This document shows, piece by piece, positions 7,653 through 16,758 of a stretch of 64,000 nt of DNA. Source of the DNA: Flavobacteriaceae bacterium. GTDB taxonomy: Bacteria; Bacteroidota; Bacteroidia; Flavobacteriales; Flavobacteriaceae. The translations under genes and the position numbers were made by a program. How positions within the stretch are numbered: the stretch's first letter is position 1; the number at the start of each line of letters is the position of its first letter. The notes under the pieces are model-generated. The model made no database searches, was not told the DNA's origin, and worked only from the letters and a program-made list of their open reading frames with translations. Where the stretch lies: contig JAQWGQ010000001.1 of the NCBI GenBank assembly GCA_029238125.1, positions 25,633 to 89,632 of the forward strand. The letters are read 5' to 3'.

Positions 7653-8021
7653 ATGAGTAAACTCGAAAACACGGATCAACTCATCGCAGCAATTGTCGAT
7701 GCTCTTGAAAATATAAAAGGGGAAGACATCCGCATATTGGATTTGAGAGACATTGAAAACGCCGTGTGCAAATATTTTATCATTTGTTCAGGGAGCTCAA
7801 ATACGCAAGTAAATGCCTTGGCTGGATCTGTCCAAAAACAGGTGAGCAAATCCCTTCGAGAAAAGCCATTTCAGGTTGAGGGAACCGAAACGGCTGAATG
7901 GGTGCTTTTGGATTATATCGACATTGTCGTTCATATTTTTCAAAAATCTGTTCGAGAATACTATGACATCGAATCCTTGTGGGGCGATGCAAAATTGACT
8001 GAAATTGCTTCTAACTATTGA
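7653..8021 (+). CDS. rsfS: Ribosome silencing factor RsfS
   Basis: The 122-residue product (from ATG 7653 rather than TTG 7635) contains the RsfS/Iojap core: DIRILDLRDIENAVCKYFIICSG, then VEGTETAEWVLLDYIDIVVHIF, with FQKSVREYYDIESLWGD at the end. RsfS binds L14 (uL14) of the 50S subunit and blocks subunit joining when nutrients are short. It is immediately followed by ftsH, with two bases between stop and ATG, forming an operon. Confidence 0.95.
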   Translation: MSKLENTDQLIAAIVDALENIKGEDIRILDLRDIENAVCKYFIICSGSSNTQVNALAGSVQKQVSKSLREKPFQVEGTETAEWVLLDYIDIVVHIFQKSVREYYDIESLWGDAKLTEIASNY

Positions 8022-8023
8022 TA

Positions 8024-9994
8024 ATGGCTAAAAAAGAAAAAACTCCTAACAAAAAATCAAATATTAGTGCCTATTGGTTGTACGGCTTGATTGCTGTGTT
8101 TTTTATCAGCATGTCATACTTCAATAAAGATGGCATGACCAAAGACCAACGCATTAACATCTCTGCCTTTGAGCGATTTCTAAATGATGACGAGGTGGAG
8201 CGTGTGTTGGTGATCAACAAAAGCCTGGCGCAAGTCACCATTAAAGATGATGCCTTACAAACTTCAAAGCACAAAGCTGCCCGATCGACAGATTTTTTGG
8301 GTCGTTCAAATGCCAAAGGACCACACTACCAGTTTGAAGTGGGTAACCTCGAGATTTTCCAAACCAAATTGGAAGAAGCAAAAAGTAAAGGGGCTGAATT
8401 TGACTACGACTTTAAAACCGTTGAAAATCGATGGCTCGATGTGATGCTGAGTTTTCTACCCCTTGTCCTGATTATCGGGGTATGGATTTTCCTCATGCGC
8501 CGCATGTCTGGCGGAGGAGCTGGCGGAGGAGGTCAGATATTTAATATCGGAAAGTCAAAAGCAAAACTCTTTGACGAGAAGTCAAACGTAAAAGTAACCT
8601 TTAAAGATGTTGCTGGGCTTGAAGGCGCCAAGGAAGAGGTGCAAGAAATTGTAGACTTTTTGAAAAACCCGAGTAAATACACCGTTTTGGGTGGTAAAAT
8701 CCCAAGGGGTGCCTTGCTAGTTGGCCCTCCAGGAACGGGAAAAACACTCTTGGCTAAGGCTGTTGCCGGGGAAGCAAAAGTTCCCTTTTTCTCCCTTTCG
8801 GGGTCGGACTTTGTAGAAATGTTTGTGGGGGTCGGTGCTTCGCGAGTACGCGATTTGTTTAAACAAGCAAAAGACAAATCACCAGCTATCATTTTTATCG
8901 ACGAAATTGACGCCATCGGACGTGCACGCGGAAAGAGCAATATGACGGGTTCGAATGACGAACGCGAAAATACGCTCAACCAGCTACTCACCGAAATGGA
9001 TGGTTTTGGAACCGATACTAATGTGATTGTATTGGCAGCAACCAACCGATCGGATGTATTGGACAAAGCCCTGATGCGAGCTGGACGTTTTGATCGACAG
9101 ATATATGTGGATTTACCCGACTTGCGTGAGCGCGAAGAAATTTTTAAAGTGCATTTAAGCCCCCTCAAAGTTGACAAACAACTCGATGTGAGTTTTTTGG
9201 CCAAACAAACCCCTGGGTTTTCAGGGGCGGATATTGCAAATGTCTGTAATGAGTCGGCTCTTATTGCTGCACGGAAAAGTAAGAAAAAGGTTGATCGACA
9301 AGACTTTCTCGATGCGGTTGATCGAATTGTTGGTGGCTTAGAGAAAAAGAGTAAGATCATAACGCCCTCAGAAAAGAAAACCATTGCCTTCCACGAAGCA
9401 GGTCACGCTACAGTAAGTTGGATGCTAGAACATGCAGCCCCACTTGTGAAGGTTACCATCGTACCTAGAGGTCAATCTCTTGGAGCAGCGTGGTACTTGC
9501 CAGAGGAGCGTCAAATTGTACGGACAGAACAAATGCTTGACGAAATGTGTGCTACCCTAGGTGGTCGTGCTGCCGAACAAATCATTTTTGGTAAAATCTC
9601 GACGGGTGCCCTGAGTGACCTCGTAAAGGTAACACGACAAGCTCGTGCAATTGTTACTATTTATGGGTTGAATGATAAAATTGGAAATATCACCTATTAC
9701 GATACTAATGGGCAAAATGAGTTTGAGTTTACAAAACCGTACAGCGAGGAAACCGCAAAGCAAATTGATGAAGAAATTTCAAAAATTGTAGAACGGGAAT
9801 ACAAAAGAGCACTGGCACTGTTGCGGAAACACAAAAAGAAACTCACTGAATTGGCAGAGCATCTTCTCGAAAAAGAGGTGATTTTTAAAGATGATCTGGT
9901 CACTATTTTTGGGAAGCGTCCATTTGAGAAGGAAGAAATCGTTGAGGAGAAACCCAAATCATCTTCCGCAAAGAAGACAGCGAAGTCCACATAG
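8024..9994 (+). CDS. ftsH: ATP-dependent zinc metalloprotease FtsH
   Basis: The start is taken as ATG 8024 (MAKKEKTPNKK), not the TTG at 8018, giving 656 residues. Two N-terminal membrane segments (about 16-33 and 137-159) flank a periplasmic region. A Gly-rich linker leads to the AAA+ domain with Walker A GPPGTGKT (about 234-241), Walker B IIFIDEIDA, the second region of homology ATNRSDVLDKALMRAGRFDR, and the zinc protease motif HEAGH. FtsH degrades misfolded membrane proteins and selected cytosolic regulators. The charged Lys/Glu-rich tail is ordinary for the phylum. Confidence 0.98.
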   Translation: MAKKEKTPNKKSNISAYWLYGLIAVFFISMSYFNKDGMTKDQRINISAFERFLNDDEVERVLVINKSLAQVTIKDDALQTSKHKAARSTDFLGRSNAKGPHYQFEVGNLEIFQTKLEEAKSKGAEFDYDFKTVENRWLDVMLSFLPLVLIIGVWIFLMRRMSGGGAGGGGQIFNIGKSKAKLFDEKSNVKVTFKDVAGLEGAKEEVQEIVDFLKNPSKYTVLGGKIPRGALLVGPPGTGKTLLAKAVAGEAKVPFFSLSGSDFVEMFVGVGASRVRDLFKQAKDKSPAIIFIDEIDAIGRARGKSNMTGSNDERENTLNQLLTEMDGFGTDTNVIVLAATNRSDVLDKALMRAGRFDRQIYVDLPDLREREEIFKVHLSPLKVDKQLDVSFLAKQTPGFSGADIANVCNESALIAARKSKKKVDRQDFLDAVDRIVGGLEKKSKIITPSEKKTIAFHEAGHATVSWMLEHAAPLVKVTIVPRGQSLGAAWYLPEERQIVRTEQMLDEMCATLGGRAAEQIIFGKISTGALSDLVKVTRQARAIVTIYGLNDKIGNITYYDTNGQNEFEFTKPYSEETAKQIDEEISKIVEREYKRALALLRKHKKKLTELAEHLLEKEVIFKDDLVTIFGKRPFEKEEIVEEKPKSSSAKKTAKST

Positions 9995-10027
9995 TTTGCT
10001 ATCTTTATCGTTTCAAACAACAAAGTC

Positions 10028-10642
10028 TTGAAACGTCTCTTTTCCTCTCTTTTTGGAGGGTCTTCAAAAACTGAAAAACAAGAAGACACAGTCCGCAGTA
10101 AATACATGCCTGCTGAGGAGACGCCTATCGAAGAAGCTTTTACTTTGAAGTTCACTGAACAAGGTGGAAAGTTTATTTATTGCGAAGACAAAAAAGAATC
10201 CGTCAACATATTTAAAAATATCCTAGCCGAAAATGGATGGAATGATTGTGAAATGCTTTGTTTTCGACCCAAATTGCAAGAGCGGTATATCAGGCCATCC
10301 ATTACCCCGACCAAAACGAATTTAAATGCTCGTTTCTTTTTGACAGATTGTGAATTTTTGGTTGCACATGATGGCAGTATTATCATTTGTGCCGAGCAAA
10401 TTGCCAATCATAAATTGATTGACCTGCCAGAAAATTTTGTGATTGTTGCTGGGACACAACAACTTACAGATACCTTGAGCGAAGGCCTGAAAGGAATCAA
10501 ACACAAATACAAAAAAAATATCCCGATTAATATCACCTCTATTAAGCACTTTAAGAAAAACATTACAGAAGGTGATGACACCTTTTTAACCTATGGGTTA
10601 CCAATAAAGCATGTATACCTGATTCTTATAGAAGATTTTTAA
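10028..10642 (+). CDS. LUD-domain protein (LutC/YkgG-like)
   Basis: The 204-residue protein appears to start with TTG at 10028 (read KRLFSSLFGGSS...), since no ATG lies nearby and the next Met would remove the conserved beginning. The C-terminal two thirds resemble the LUD domain: FLTDCEFLVAHDGSIIICAEQ, then ENFVIVAGTQQLTDTLSEGL. LutC-type proteins take part in lactate oxidation complexes, but there are no lutA or lutB partners here, so the function is uncertain. A TATCTTTA element lies 20 bases upstream. The stop overlaps the cdsA ATG, so it is coupled to lipid genes. Confidence 0.75.
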   Translation: MKRLFSSLFGGSSKTEKQEDTVRSKYMPAEETPIEEAFTLKFTEQGGKFIYCEDKKESVNIFKNILAENGWNDCEMLCFRPKLQERYIRPSITPTKTNLNARFFLTDCEFLVAHDGSIIICAEQIANHKLIDLPENFVIVAGTQQLTDTLSEGLKGIKHKYKKNIPINITSIKHFKKNITEGDDTFLTYGLPIKHVYLILIEDF

Positions 10643-11445
10643 TGCATAATTTCATCGAACGATCACTTGTCGGCCTTACCTATGCTGCTGTTTGGGCGCT
10701 CAGCTTGGTGTATAGCCCGAACTTGGGATATCCGATTCTTTTATTTGTTATCGCTTTTATTGCAGCATTTGAAATGTTAAAACTCTATCAAATCCGATCA
10801 TTAGCCCTCACCGCCCTACTGTGCTTTGGCACGGCAAGTCTATTGGTTTTTAATGCGCCACTGCTGCAAATTGCCATCTTATCGTTTGTCAGTCAAATGG
10901 GATTGGCAATCCTGCTGTTTAGGCGGAAGACGATACAAGCACACCCCCTACTGGCCAGTCTGTTATGCATTGTGCATTTGCTATTTCCACTGTTGGTGAT
11001 TAGCGAAGTCTCTGTCGTGGAATCGCCTATTTTCACAATCGAGCTCACATTTGGACTTTTGTTTTTTATCTGGGGAGCCGATGCAGTGGCCTATAGCTTT
11101 GGAACTCTTTTTGGGAAAACACCTCTTTTTCGAGTTGTATCGCCAAAAAAATCGATTGAAGGCGCCCTTGCAGCAATTCTTTTTAGTCCAGTGATTGCTT
11201 TGGTAAATCATCAGATTTTTCCAAATTATGCTTTTTCTTTTTGGCTATTGATGGGGATTGTCATCAGCATAACCTCAATTGTTGGTGATCTGGTACAGAG
11301 TCAAAGCAAACGCACTGCTGGAGTAAAAGACAGTGGCACCATATTGTTGGGTCATGGAGGCGTATATGATCGGATCGATAGTCTGGTTTTTACGGTCCCT
11401 TTTGTGTATTTCTATTTATTGTTGTTTAGTTGCTATGTTTCATAA
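10642..11445 (+). CDS. cdsA: Phosphatidate cytidylyltransferase
   Basis: The 267-residue polytopic membrane protein ends with the CdsA signature SQSKRTAGVKDSGTILLGHGGVYDR in which Asp residues bind metal. It makes CDP-diacylglycerol from phosphatidic acid and CTP. About eight hydrophobic segments are visible. The ATG overlaps the LUD stop, and psd begins inside its last codons, so the lipid genes form a tight operon. Confidence 0.95.
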   Translation: MHNFIERSLVGLTYAAVWALSLVYSPNLGYPILLFVIAFIAAFEMLKLYQIRSLALTALLCFGTASLLVFNAPLLQIAILSFVSQMGLAILLFRRKTIQAHPLLASLLCIVHLLFPLLVISEVSVVESPIFTIELTFGLLFFIWGADAVAYSFGTLFGKTPLFRVVSPKKSIEGALAAILFSPVIALVNHQIFPNYAFSFWLLMGIVISITSIVGDLVQSQSKRTAGVKDSGTILLGHGGVYDRIDSLVFTVPFVYFYLLLFSCYVS

Positions 11446-12085
11446 AGAAGGGTTTCGAATCATTACCGTTACATTTATAGCTGTTGTCGCAGTTATAATC
11501 TCTGCAGATCTCTACATTTCTTCGATTTGGATATCAAAAGGAATCCAAATTGTGGCTTTGGTATTTCTTATTTTGGTGCTTCAATTTTTTCGAAATCCCA
11601 AAAGAATAGCCCTTGAGAGTGAAACCCAAATTATTGCACCAGCTGACGGGAAAATTGTGATCATTAAAGAAGTCGAAGAACCAGAGTATTTTCAAGACAA
11701 ACGACTTCAAGTTTCGATTTTTATGTCTCCACTCAATGTACATGTCACACGATATCCAGCGACTGGTGAGATCAAATTTAGCAAATATCACCCCGGTAAG
11801 TATTTGGTGGCTTGGCATCCAAAATCATCCGAATTAAATGAGAGAACGACGATTGTTATTGACCATCCAACCTATGGCTCCATACTCTATCGGCAAATCG
11901 CTGGAGCTGTAGCACGACGGATCGTAAATTATGCGAAAGTTGGTGACAAGGCCATTCAAGGTCACGATGCTGGCTTTATCAAATTTGGCTCTCGAATTGA
12001 CCTTTTTCTACCACTAGGCACGCCACTAAGCGTTGGATTGAATGACCGTGTAAAAGGGGGGCTAACCATAATCAGTAAGTTATGA
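11435..12085 (+). CDS. psd: Phosphatidylserine decarboxylase proenzyme (short type)
   Basis: The ORF track begins at 11333 inside cdsA. The real start is most likely ATG 11435 (MFHKEGFRIITV), giving 216 residues, typical of the small PSD group. There are two hydrophobic segments near the N-terminus, then IIAPADGKIVIIKEVEE, MSPLNVHVTRYPATGEI and the self-cleavage motif KFGSRID, where the Ser becomes the pyruvoyl group. It converts phosphatidylserine to phosphatidylethanolamine. It overlaps cdsA by 11 bp and the next gene by four (ATGA). Confidence 0.95.
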   Translation: MFHKEGFRIITVTFIAVVAVIISADLYISSIWISKGIQIVALVFLILVLQFFRNPKRIALESETQIIAPADGKIVIIKEVEEPEYFQDKRLQVSIFMSPLNVHVTRYPATGEIKFSKYHPGKYLVAWHPKSSELNERTTIVIDHPTYGSILYRQIAGAVARRIVNYAKVGDKAIQGHDAGFIKFGSRIDLFLPLGTPLSVGLNDRVKGGLTIISKL

Positions 12086-12348
12086 ATTATGCCGTCGTTG
12101 ACAAGACTACGTTTGATGAATCCGTGGAGTGGGTGAACGAAAATTTTAACAAAATCCCCAAGGATGATTTATTGCGCCTTTATGCCTATTATAAAATTGC
12201 AAATGGAGTGCGACATGAGTCGAATAACAAACAACCCATTGTGAAAGCGTTTAAAGCAAATGCCATTATGCAGGTGTCGAATTTATCGATTGACATAGCG
12301 CAAGACCGTTACAGTGCTTTAGTTGAGAAATTAAAACATATGGTTTAG
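12082..12348 (+). CDS. Acyl-CoA-binding protein-like
   Basis: The 88-residue protein resembles the four-helix acyl-CoA-binding (ACBP) fold: a first helix TFDESVEWVNENF, then the conserved DDLLRLYAYYKIANG, and FKANAIMQVSNLSIDIAQDRY, corresponding to the KAKW/AW-x-L region. ACBPs carry medium- and long-chain acyl-CoA in the cytosol. Its start overlaps the psd stop, placing it at the end of a phospholipid operon, which suits such a role. Its stop overlaps the convergent valS stop by four bases. Confidence 0.75.
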   Translation: MNYAVVDKTTFDESVEWVNENFNKIPKDDLLRLYAYYKIANGVRHESNNKQPIVKAFKANAIMQVSNLSIDIAQDRYSALVEKLKHMV

Positions 12349-14969
12349 CCCTGCAATTGGGCAATTTGATGTTCGATATGCTTGATTTTTTCTAGGGCGT
12401 CTTTCTCTTTTTTTCTTTCAATTTCAACAACCTGAGTAGGCGCATGATCCACAAAACGCGTATTGCTTAATTTTTTTTGGACCCCAGCTAAAAATACTTT
12501 TTGATAATTCAAGTCTTGATTGAGTTTGGCAAGCTCTTCCTCTGGGTTTTCGACAGAAAATGGAAGGTAATAGACAGCAGTCCCAACTCGAAATGAGAGT
12601 ACTTGGTCGGGTAAATCATTGACCAATTCACAGGTTTCGACATTTGCCAGCTTCGAAATCACCGCTTTGTAATAATCCATCTGGGAAGAGGTCTCGAGCA
12701 ATTGCATGGGAACTTTCATGGAGATATTTTTCTGTTTCCGAATTGCACGAATAGAAGTCACCATTTCCATGGTGTGTGAGAATATCGAAAGAACCGCTTT
12801 ATCGATTTTTGTTTCTGTTGGCCATGAGGATACAACAAGGGCCTCCGTTTTTGTCCGTTTTGCGATATCATGCCAAAGTTCCTCACTCAAAAACGGCATG
12901 AACGGATGGAGTAATCGTAAATTATTTTCAAAAATCTGAATCACTTCAGCATGGGTTTGCGCGTCAATTGGACTGCCGTAGGCAGGTTTAATCAACTCCA
13001 ACAACCAGGAGCAAAAGTCATCCCATACCAGTTTGTAAATACACATTAGGGCATCAGAAATCCTGTATTTTGTAAAGTGATCATTGACCAAAGTGAGCTC
13101 GTTTTGAAATTTACTCTTATACCATTCCAAACTCTGTTTGGCAGTTTGGTCTTGCGGTATGGAATCATCAATATCCCAACTTTGAATCAAGCGATGTGCA
13201 TTCCAAATTTTGTTGGCGAAATTCTTTCCTTGTTGGCAAAGCGCTTCGTCGAAAAGCAAATCATTTCCAGCTGCTGAACTCAATAGTAAGCCAACGCGAA
13301 CGCTATCCGCACCATATTTTTCGATGAGCCCCAGTGCATCAGGGGAATTGCCCAACTGCTTGGACATCTTTCGGCCCTGGCTGTCTCGAACCAGACCCGT
13401 CAGGTATACGTTTTGAAAAGGTTGTTGATTGCGAAAGGTATAGCCCGACATGATCATTCGAGCAACCCAGAAAAATAAAATATCAGGTCCCGTGACAAGA
13501 TCTTGTGTGGGATAATAATATTGAATTTCATCGTTTTCAGGGAATCGAATTCCATCGAAGACAGAGATGGGCCATAGCCAAGACGAAAACCAAGTATCGA
13601 GCACATCTGAATCCTGCGTTAGATCTGCTGCGTTGAGAGAAGGGTTTTTGGTTTTTTCACGTGCTTTCTCCAAGGCCTCTTCGGGGGTCAAGGCAACCAC
13701 AAAGTCTTGTTTACCCGTTCCGTAAAAATAGGCGGGGATTTGCTGACCCCACCACAACTGACGAGAGATATTCCAATCGCGAATGTTATTCATCCAATGG
13801 CGATAGGAGTTCATGAATTTTTTGGGAAACAATTGAACTGTTCCGTTTTCAACTGCAGTCAGCGCTGGTTTGGCCAAATCCTCCATTTTCAAAAACCATT
13901 GATCGGAGAGTTTAGGTTCTACAACTGCCTTGGTTCTTTCAGATAGGCCAACTTTGTGCGTGTGCGGCTTGGTTTGTAATAGCATTTTTGAGGACTTGAG
14001 CTGCTGAACAATCAGTTTTCGAACTTCAAATCGGTCTTTGCCTTCAAAGTGTAAACCTTCTGCATTAAGCGTTCCGTCGGGATTAAAAATATCAACAAAC
14101 CCCAGCTTGTGTTTGTCCCCCAATGCCTTATCGTTTTCATCGTGAGCAGGGGTTACCTTTAAGCAGCCAGTACCAAATTCCATATCCACATAGCTGTCTG
14201 TGATAATCGGCACTTCTCGGTTGACAATCGGGACCACAACTTTTTTGCCATGCAGATGAGTAAAGCGTTCGTCTTCGGGATGAACGGCTACAGCCGTGTC
14301 CCCCATCAGCGTTTCCGGGCGAGTCGTGGCAATGGTAACCGTCTCCTCGCTATCGACCACTCGATAAGCTATATGGTATAAATTGCCTTGCTTTTCTTCA
14401 TAAATTACTTCTTCATCAGAAAGGGTGGTTTGGGCTTCTGGATCCCAATTCACCATTCGGAATCCACGGTAGATCAAACCACGATGAAAAAGGTCGACAA
14501 AAACCCGAAGAACAGATTCGGTCATGGGCTCGTCAAGAGTGAATTTGGTGCGATCCCAATCGCAAGAACATCCCAGTTTTTTCAGCTGCTCCAAAATAAT
14601 CCCGCCATGTTCATCGGTCCATTCCCAAGCATGCTTGAGAAATTCCTCCCGAGTCAAATCTTCTTTTTTCACACCCTGATCTGCTAATTTCTGAACCACT
14701 TTTGCTTCAGTAGCAATAGACGCATGGTCAGTTCCAGGAACCCAACAGGCATTCATACCAAGCATGCGCGCACGACGTATAAGCACATCTTGCAACGTAT
14801 TATTCATCATATGCCCCATATGCAAAACGCCTGTTACATTGGGCGGAGGAATCACAATTGTGTAGGGCTTACGAGAATCGGGTTCGGAATGAAAATACTG
14901 GTTTGCTAGCCAATAAGCATACCACTTTTCAGCAATTTGATTGGAATTGAATGTGTTGGGAGAACCCAT
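12345..14969 (-). CDS. valS: Valyl-tRNA synthetase
   Basis: From ATG 14969 (MGSPNTFNSNQIAEKWY) the protein has 874 residues. The track's start at 14999 is a TTG that overlaps the promoter element. The class I signatures are PPPNVTGVLHMGHM (HIGH) and KMSKQLGNSPD (KMSKS). The editing domain holds ATTRPETLMGDTAVAVHP. A C-terminal coiled coil (EEELAKLNQDLNYQKVFLAGV) is the usual ValS arm. It charges tRNA-Val; a tRNA-Val gene lies 17 kb away in this window. A TACTTTTG element stands 27 bases before the start. Confidence 0.98.
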   Translation of the reverse strand: MGSPNTFNSNQIAEKWYAYWLANQYFHSEPDSRKPYTIVIPPPNVTGVLHMGHMMNNTLQDVLIRRARMLGMNACWVPGTDHASIATEAKVVQKLADQGVKKEDLTREEFLKHAWEWTDEHGGIILEQLKKLGCSCDWDRTKFTLDEPMTESVLRVFVDLFHRGLIYRGFRMVNWDPEAQTTLSDEEVIYEEKQGNLYHIAYRVVDSEETVTIATTRPETLMGDTAVAVHPEDERFTHLHGKKVVVPIVNREVPIITDSYVDMEFGTGCLKVTPAHDENDKALGDKHKLGFVDIFNPDGTLNAEGLHFEGKDRFEVRKLIVQQLKSSKMLLQTKPHTHKVGLSERTKAVVEPKLSDQWFLKMEDLAKPALTAVENGTVQLFPKKFMNSYRHWMNNIRDWNISRQLWWGQQIPAYFYGTGKQDFVVALTPEEALEKAREKTKNPSLNAADLTQDSDVLDTWFSSWLWPISVFDGIRFPENDEIQYYYPTQDLVTGPDILFFWVARMIMSGYTFRNQQPFQNVYLTGLVRDSQGRKMSKQLGNSPDALGLIEKYGADSVRVGLLLSSAAGNDLLFDEALCQQGKNFANKIWNAHRLIQSWDIDDSIPQDQTAKQSLEWYKSKFQNELTLVNDHFTKYRISDALMCIYKLVWDDFCSWLLELIKPAYGSPIDAQTHAEVIQIFENNLRLLHPFMPFLSEELWHDIAKRTKTEALVVSSWPTETKIDKAVLSIFSHTMEMVTSIRAIRKQKNISMKVPMQLLETSSQMDYYKAVISKLANVETCELVNDLPDQVLSFRVGTAVYYLPFSVENPEEELAKLNQDLNYQKVFLAGVQKKLSNTRFVDHAPTQVVEIERKKEKDALEKIKHIEHQIAQLQG

Positions 14970-14996
14970 GAAAAGGTGTGTTATCTTATTGAGTGA

Positions 14997-15004
14997 CAAA
15001 AGTA
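14997..15004 (-). promoter_or_regulatory. -7 promoter element of valS
   Basis: Minus-strand TACTTTTG, 27 bases before the chosen valS ATG, rules against the longer TTG start. Confidence 0.6.
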
Positions 15005-15080
15005 GCTAAGAACAATTGATAAAAAAAGCTATTGATAATCTGAAATAGATTTTTGTATCTTTAACCAAAAGAAATAAACC

Positions 15081-15467
15081 ATGAAATTCATCAATTTTTT
15101 TATTGCAATTCTATTGTGTTTTTCCTATTCCAATGGATTAGCGCAAGCTGAAATTACTTTCGAGTCGGAAGTGGTTGATTATGGCACAATCGAAAAAGGA
15201 GATGATGGGGTTCGTAAATTCAAATTCACCAACACGGGCTCATCCCCTTTATTTATTACACAGGTTCGATCGTCCTGTGGTTGTACAATTCCCAAAAAAC
15301 CTACTGATTCCATCATGCCTGGAGCTGAAGAAGTGATTGAAGTAAAATACGACACCAATCGAGTCGGTCCAATTCGCAAAACCATCACGGTTAGTTCCAA
15401 CGCTGTAACGCCAGTGGTGGCCTTGCAAATCAAGGGTACGGTCGAGGAACCAGAGGAAGAAGAATAG
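15081..15467 (+). CDS. Secreted DUF1573-domain protein
   Basis: The 128-residue protein has a clear N-terminal signal peptide (hydrophobic run to about residue 21, ending GLAQA). Most of the rest is a DUF1573 domain: VDYGTIEKGDDGVRKFKFTN, then the paired-Cys segment SSCGCTIP and ISSNAVTPVVALQIKG-like strands. The fold is an Ig-like beta sandwich common in exported Bacteroidetes proteins of unknown function. The tail is acidic (EEPEEEE). A TATCTTTA sequence lies 17 bases upstream. It stands alone. Confidence 0.85.
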   Translation: MKFINFFIAILLCFSYSNGLAQAEITFESEVVDYGTIEKGDDGVRKFKFTNTGSSPLFITQVRSSCGCTIPKKPTDSIMPGAEEVIEVKYDTNRVGPIRKTITVSSNAVTPVVALQIKGTVEEPEEEE

Positions 15468-15543
15468 CTTTATCATCGCTTTTCTGCTTTGCATCCCCAT
15501 CGATTCGGGCTAAATTTTGCATCTTTGTTGTCAAAATTCACAG

Positions 15544-16758
15544 ATGCCTAAAATTTCGTTGAAAGGGATGAATCTCCCTACCTCGCCCATTCGAAAATTA
15601 TCGAAACATGCCGAGGAAGCCAAAGCGAAAGGAATTGAGGTAATCCACCTCAACATTGGGCAACCTGACATTCAAACACCCTCTAAAGCTTTAGATGCGA
15701 TCAAGTCGTTTGACCAAAAGGTATTGGCCTATGGCCCATCTGAGGGGTCTTTGGCATATCGTCAGAAAATGTGCGCCTACTATGCCAAGCACAATATCAT
15801 GGTTCAACCAGAGGATATTTTGGTGACAACAGGTGCAAGCGAGGCCATTATCATGACTTTGGATTGCATTACCAATGAGGGTGATGAGCTCATTATTCCA
15901 GAGCCCTTTTATGCCAATTATGACACTTTTGCAGCTGCTTGTGGTGTCAAAGTTGTGCCTGTATCATCCACCATTGACACTAATTTTTCGTTGCCATCAA
16001 TCGATGAAATTGAAGAAAAAATTAATGCCAAAACAAGGGCAATTTTTATTTGCAATCCAAACAATCCAACTGGGTATGTGTATACCCATAAAGAGCTCAA
16101 TGATCTGGCTGATCTTGTTAAAAAACACGATATCTTTTTGATTGTCGATGAGGTCTATCGCGAGTTTGTTTATGATGGGGCAATCCACCATTCGGCACTC
16201 ACGATCCCAGGACTTGAAGAGCATACGATCCTCGTTGACTCCATGTCAAAGCGTTACAGTATGTGTGGCGCAAGAATCGGGTGTTTGGTTTCCAAAAACA
16301 AAGCTGTTATGGAAGCTGCACTTAAGTTTGCGCAATCTCGTTTATCTCCCCCGACTTTAGGCCTTCATGCCTCTGAAGCTGCCATGGATGAGCCACTTCA
16401 TTATATTCAAAATGTTACAGCCACCTACCTCGATCGAAGAAACACATTGGTTCAAGCCCTAAAACAAGTGCCAGGAATTACTGTCAGCGTTCCACGCGGC
16501 GCGTTTTACTGCTTGGTACAACTCCCTGTTGAGGATACAGATGAGTTTGCAAAATGGTTGTTGACTTCCTACAACCACAACGGAAAAACAGTCATGGTAG
16601 CCCCCGCATCAGGATTTTATGGCGATCGTCACCTTGGTAAATCTTTGATTCGAATTGCTTTTGTACTCGACAAACAAAAGCTCAAAGAAAGTGCCCTTAT
16701 CCTTGAGAGTGCCTTGCATGCCTATCCACATACCCTGACATCAAAATTGAGCCAATGA
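15544..16758 (+). CDS. PLP-dependent class I/II aminotransferase
   Basis: The track uses a TTG at 15517; the natural start is ATG 15544 (MPKISLKGMNLPTSPIRKL), giving 404 residues. Fold type I features are present: LVTTGASEAI, FICNPNNPTGYVY, the Asp/Tyr segment LIVDEVYREFVYDG, and the PLP lysine in SMSKRYSMCGARIGCL. It resembles aspartate/aromatic aminotransferases of the AspC group. The amino acid substrate cannot be assigned. Its stop overlaps the murB start (ATGA), suggesting coupled translation. Confidence 0.92.
   Translation: MPKISLKGMNLPTSPIRKLSKHAEEAKAKGIEVIHLNIGQPDIQTPSKALDAIKSFDQKVLAYGPSEGSLAYRQKMCAYYAKHNIMVQPEDILVTTGASEAIIMTLDCITNEGDELIIPEPFYANYDTFAAACGVKVVPVSSTIDTNFSLPSIDEIEEKINAKTRAIFICNPNNPTGYVYTHKELNDLADLVKKHDIFLIVDEVYREFVYDGAIHHSALTIPGLEEHTILVDSMSKRYSMCGARIGCLVSKNKAVMEAALKFAQSRLSPPTLGLHASEAAMDEPLHYIQNVTATYLDRRNTLVQALKQVPGITVSVPRGAFYCLVQLPVEDTDEFAKWLLTSYNHNGKTVMVAPASGFYGDRHLGKSLIRIAFVLDKQKLKESALILESALHAYPHTLTSKLSQ

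Noticed and set aside
8533-9384. Long minus-strand ORF (283 residues) inside ftsH
   Set aside because: Ser/Thr-rich antisense of the AAA+ domain; ftsH is certain on the other strand.
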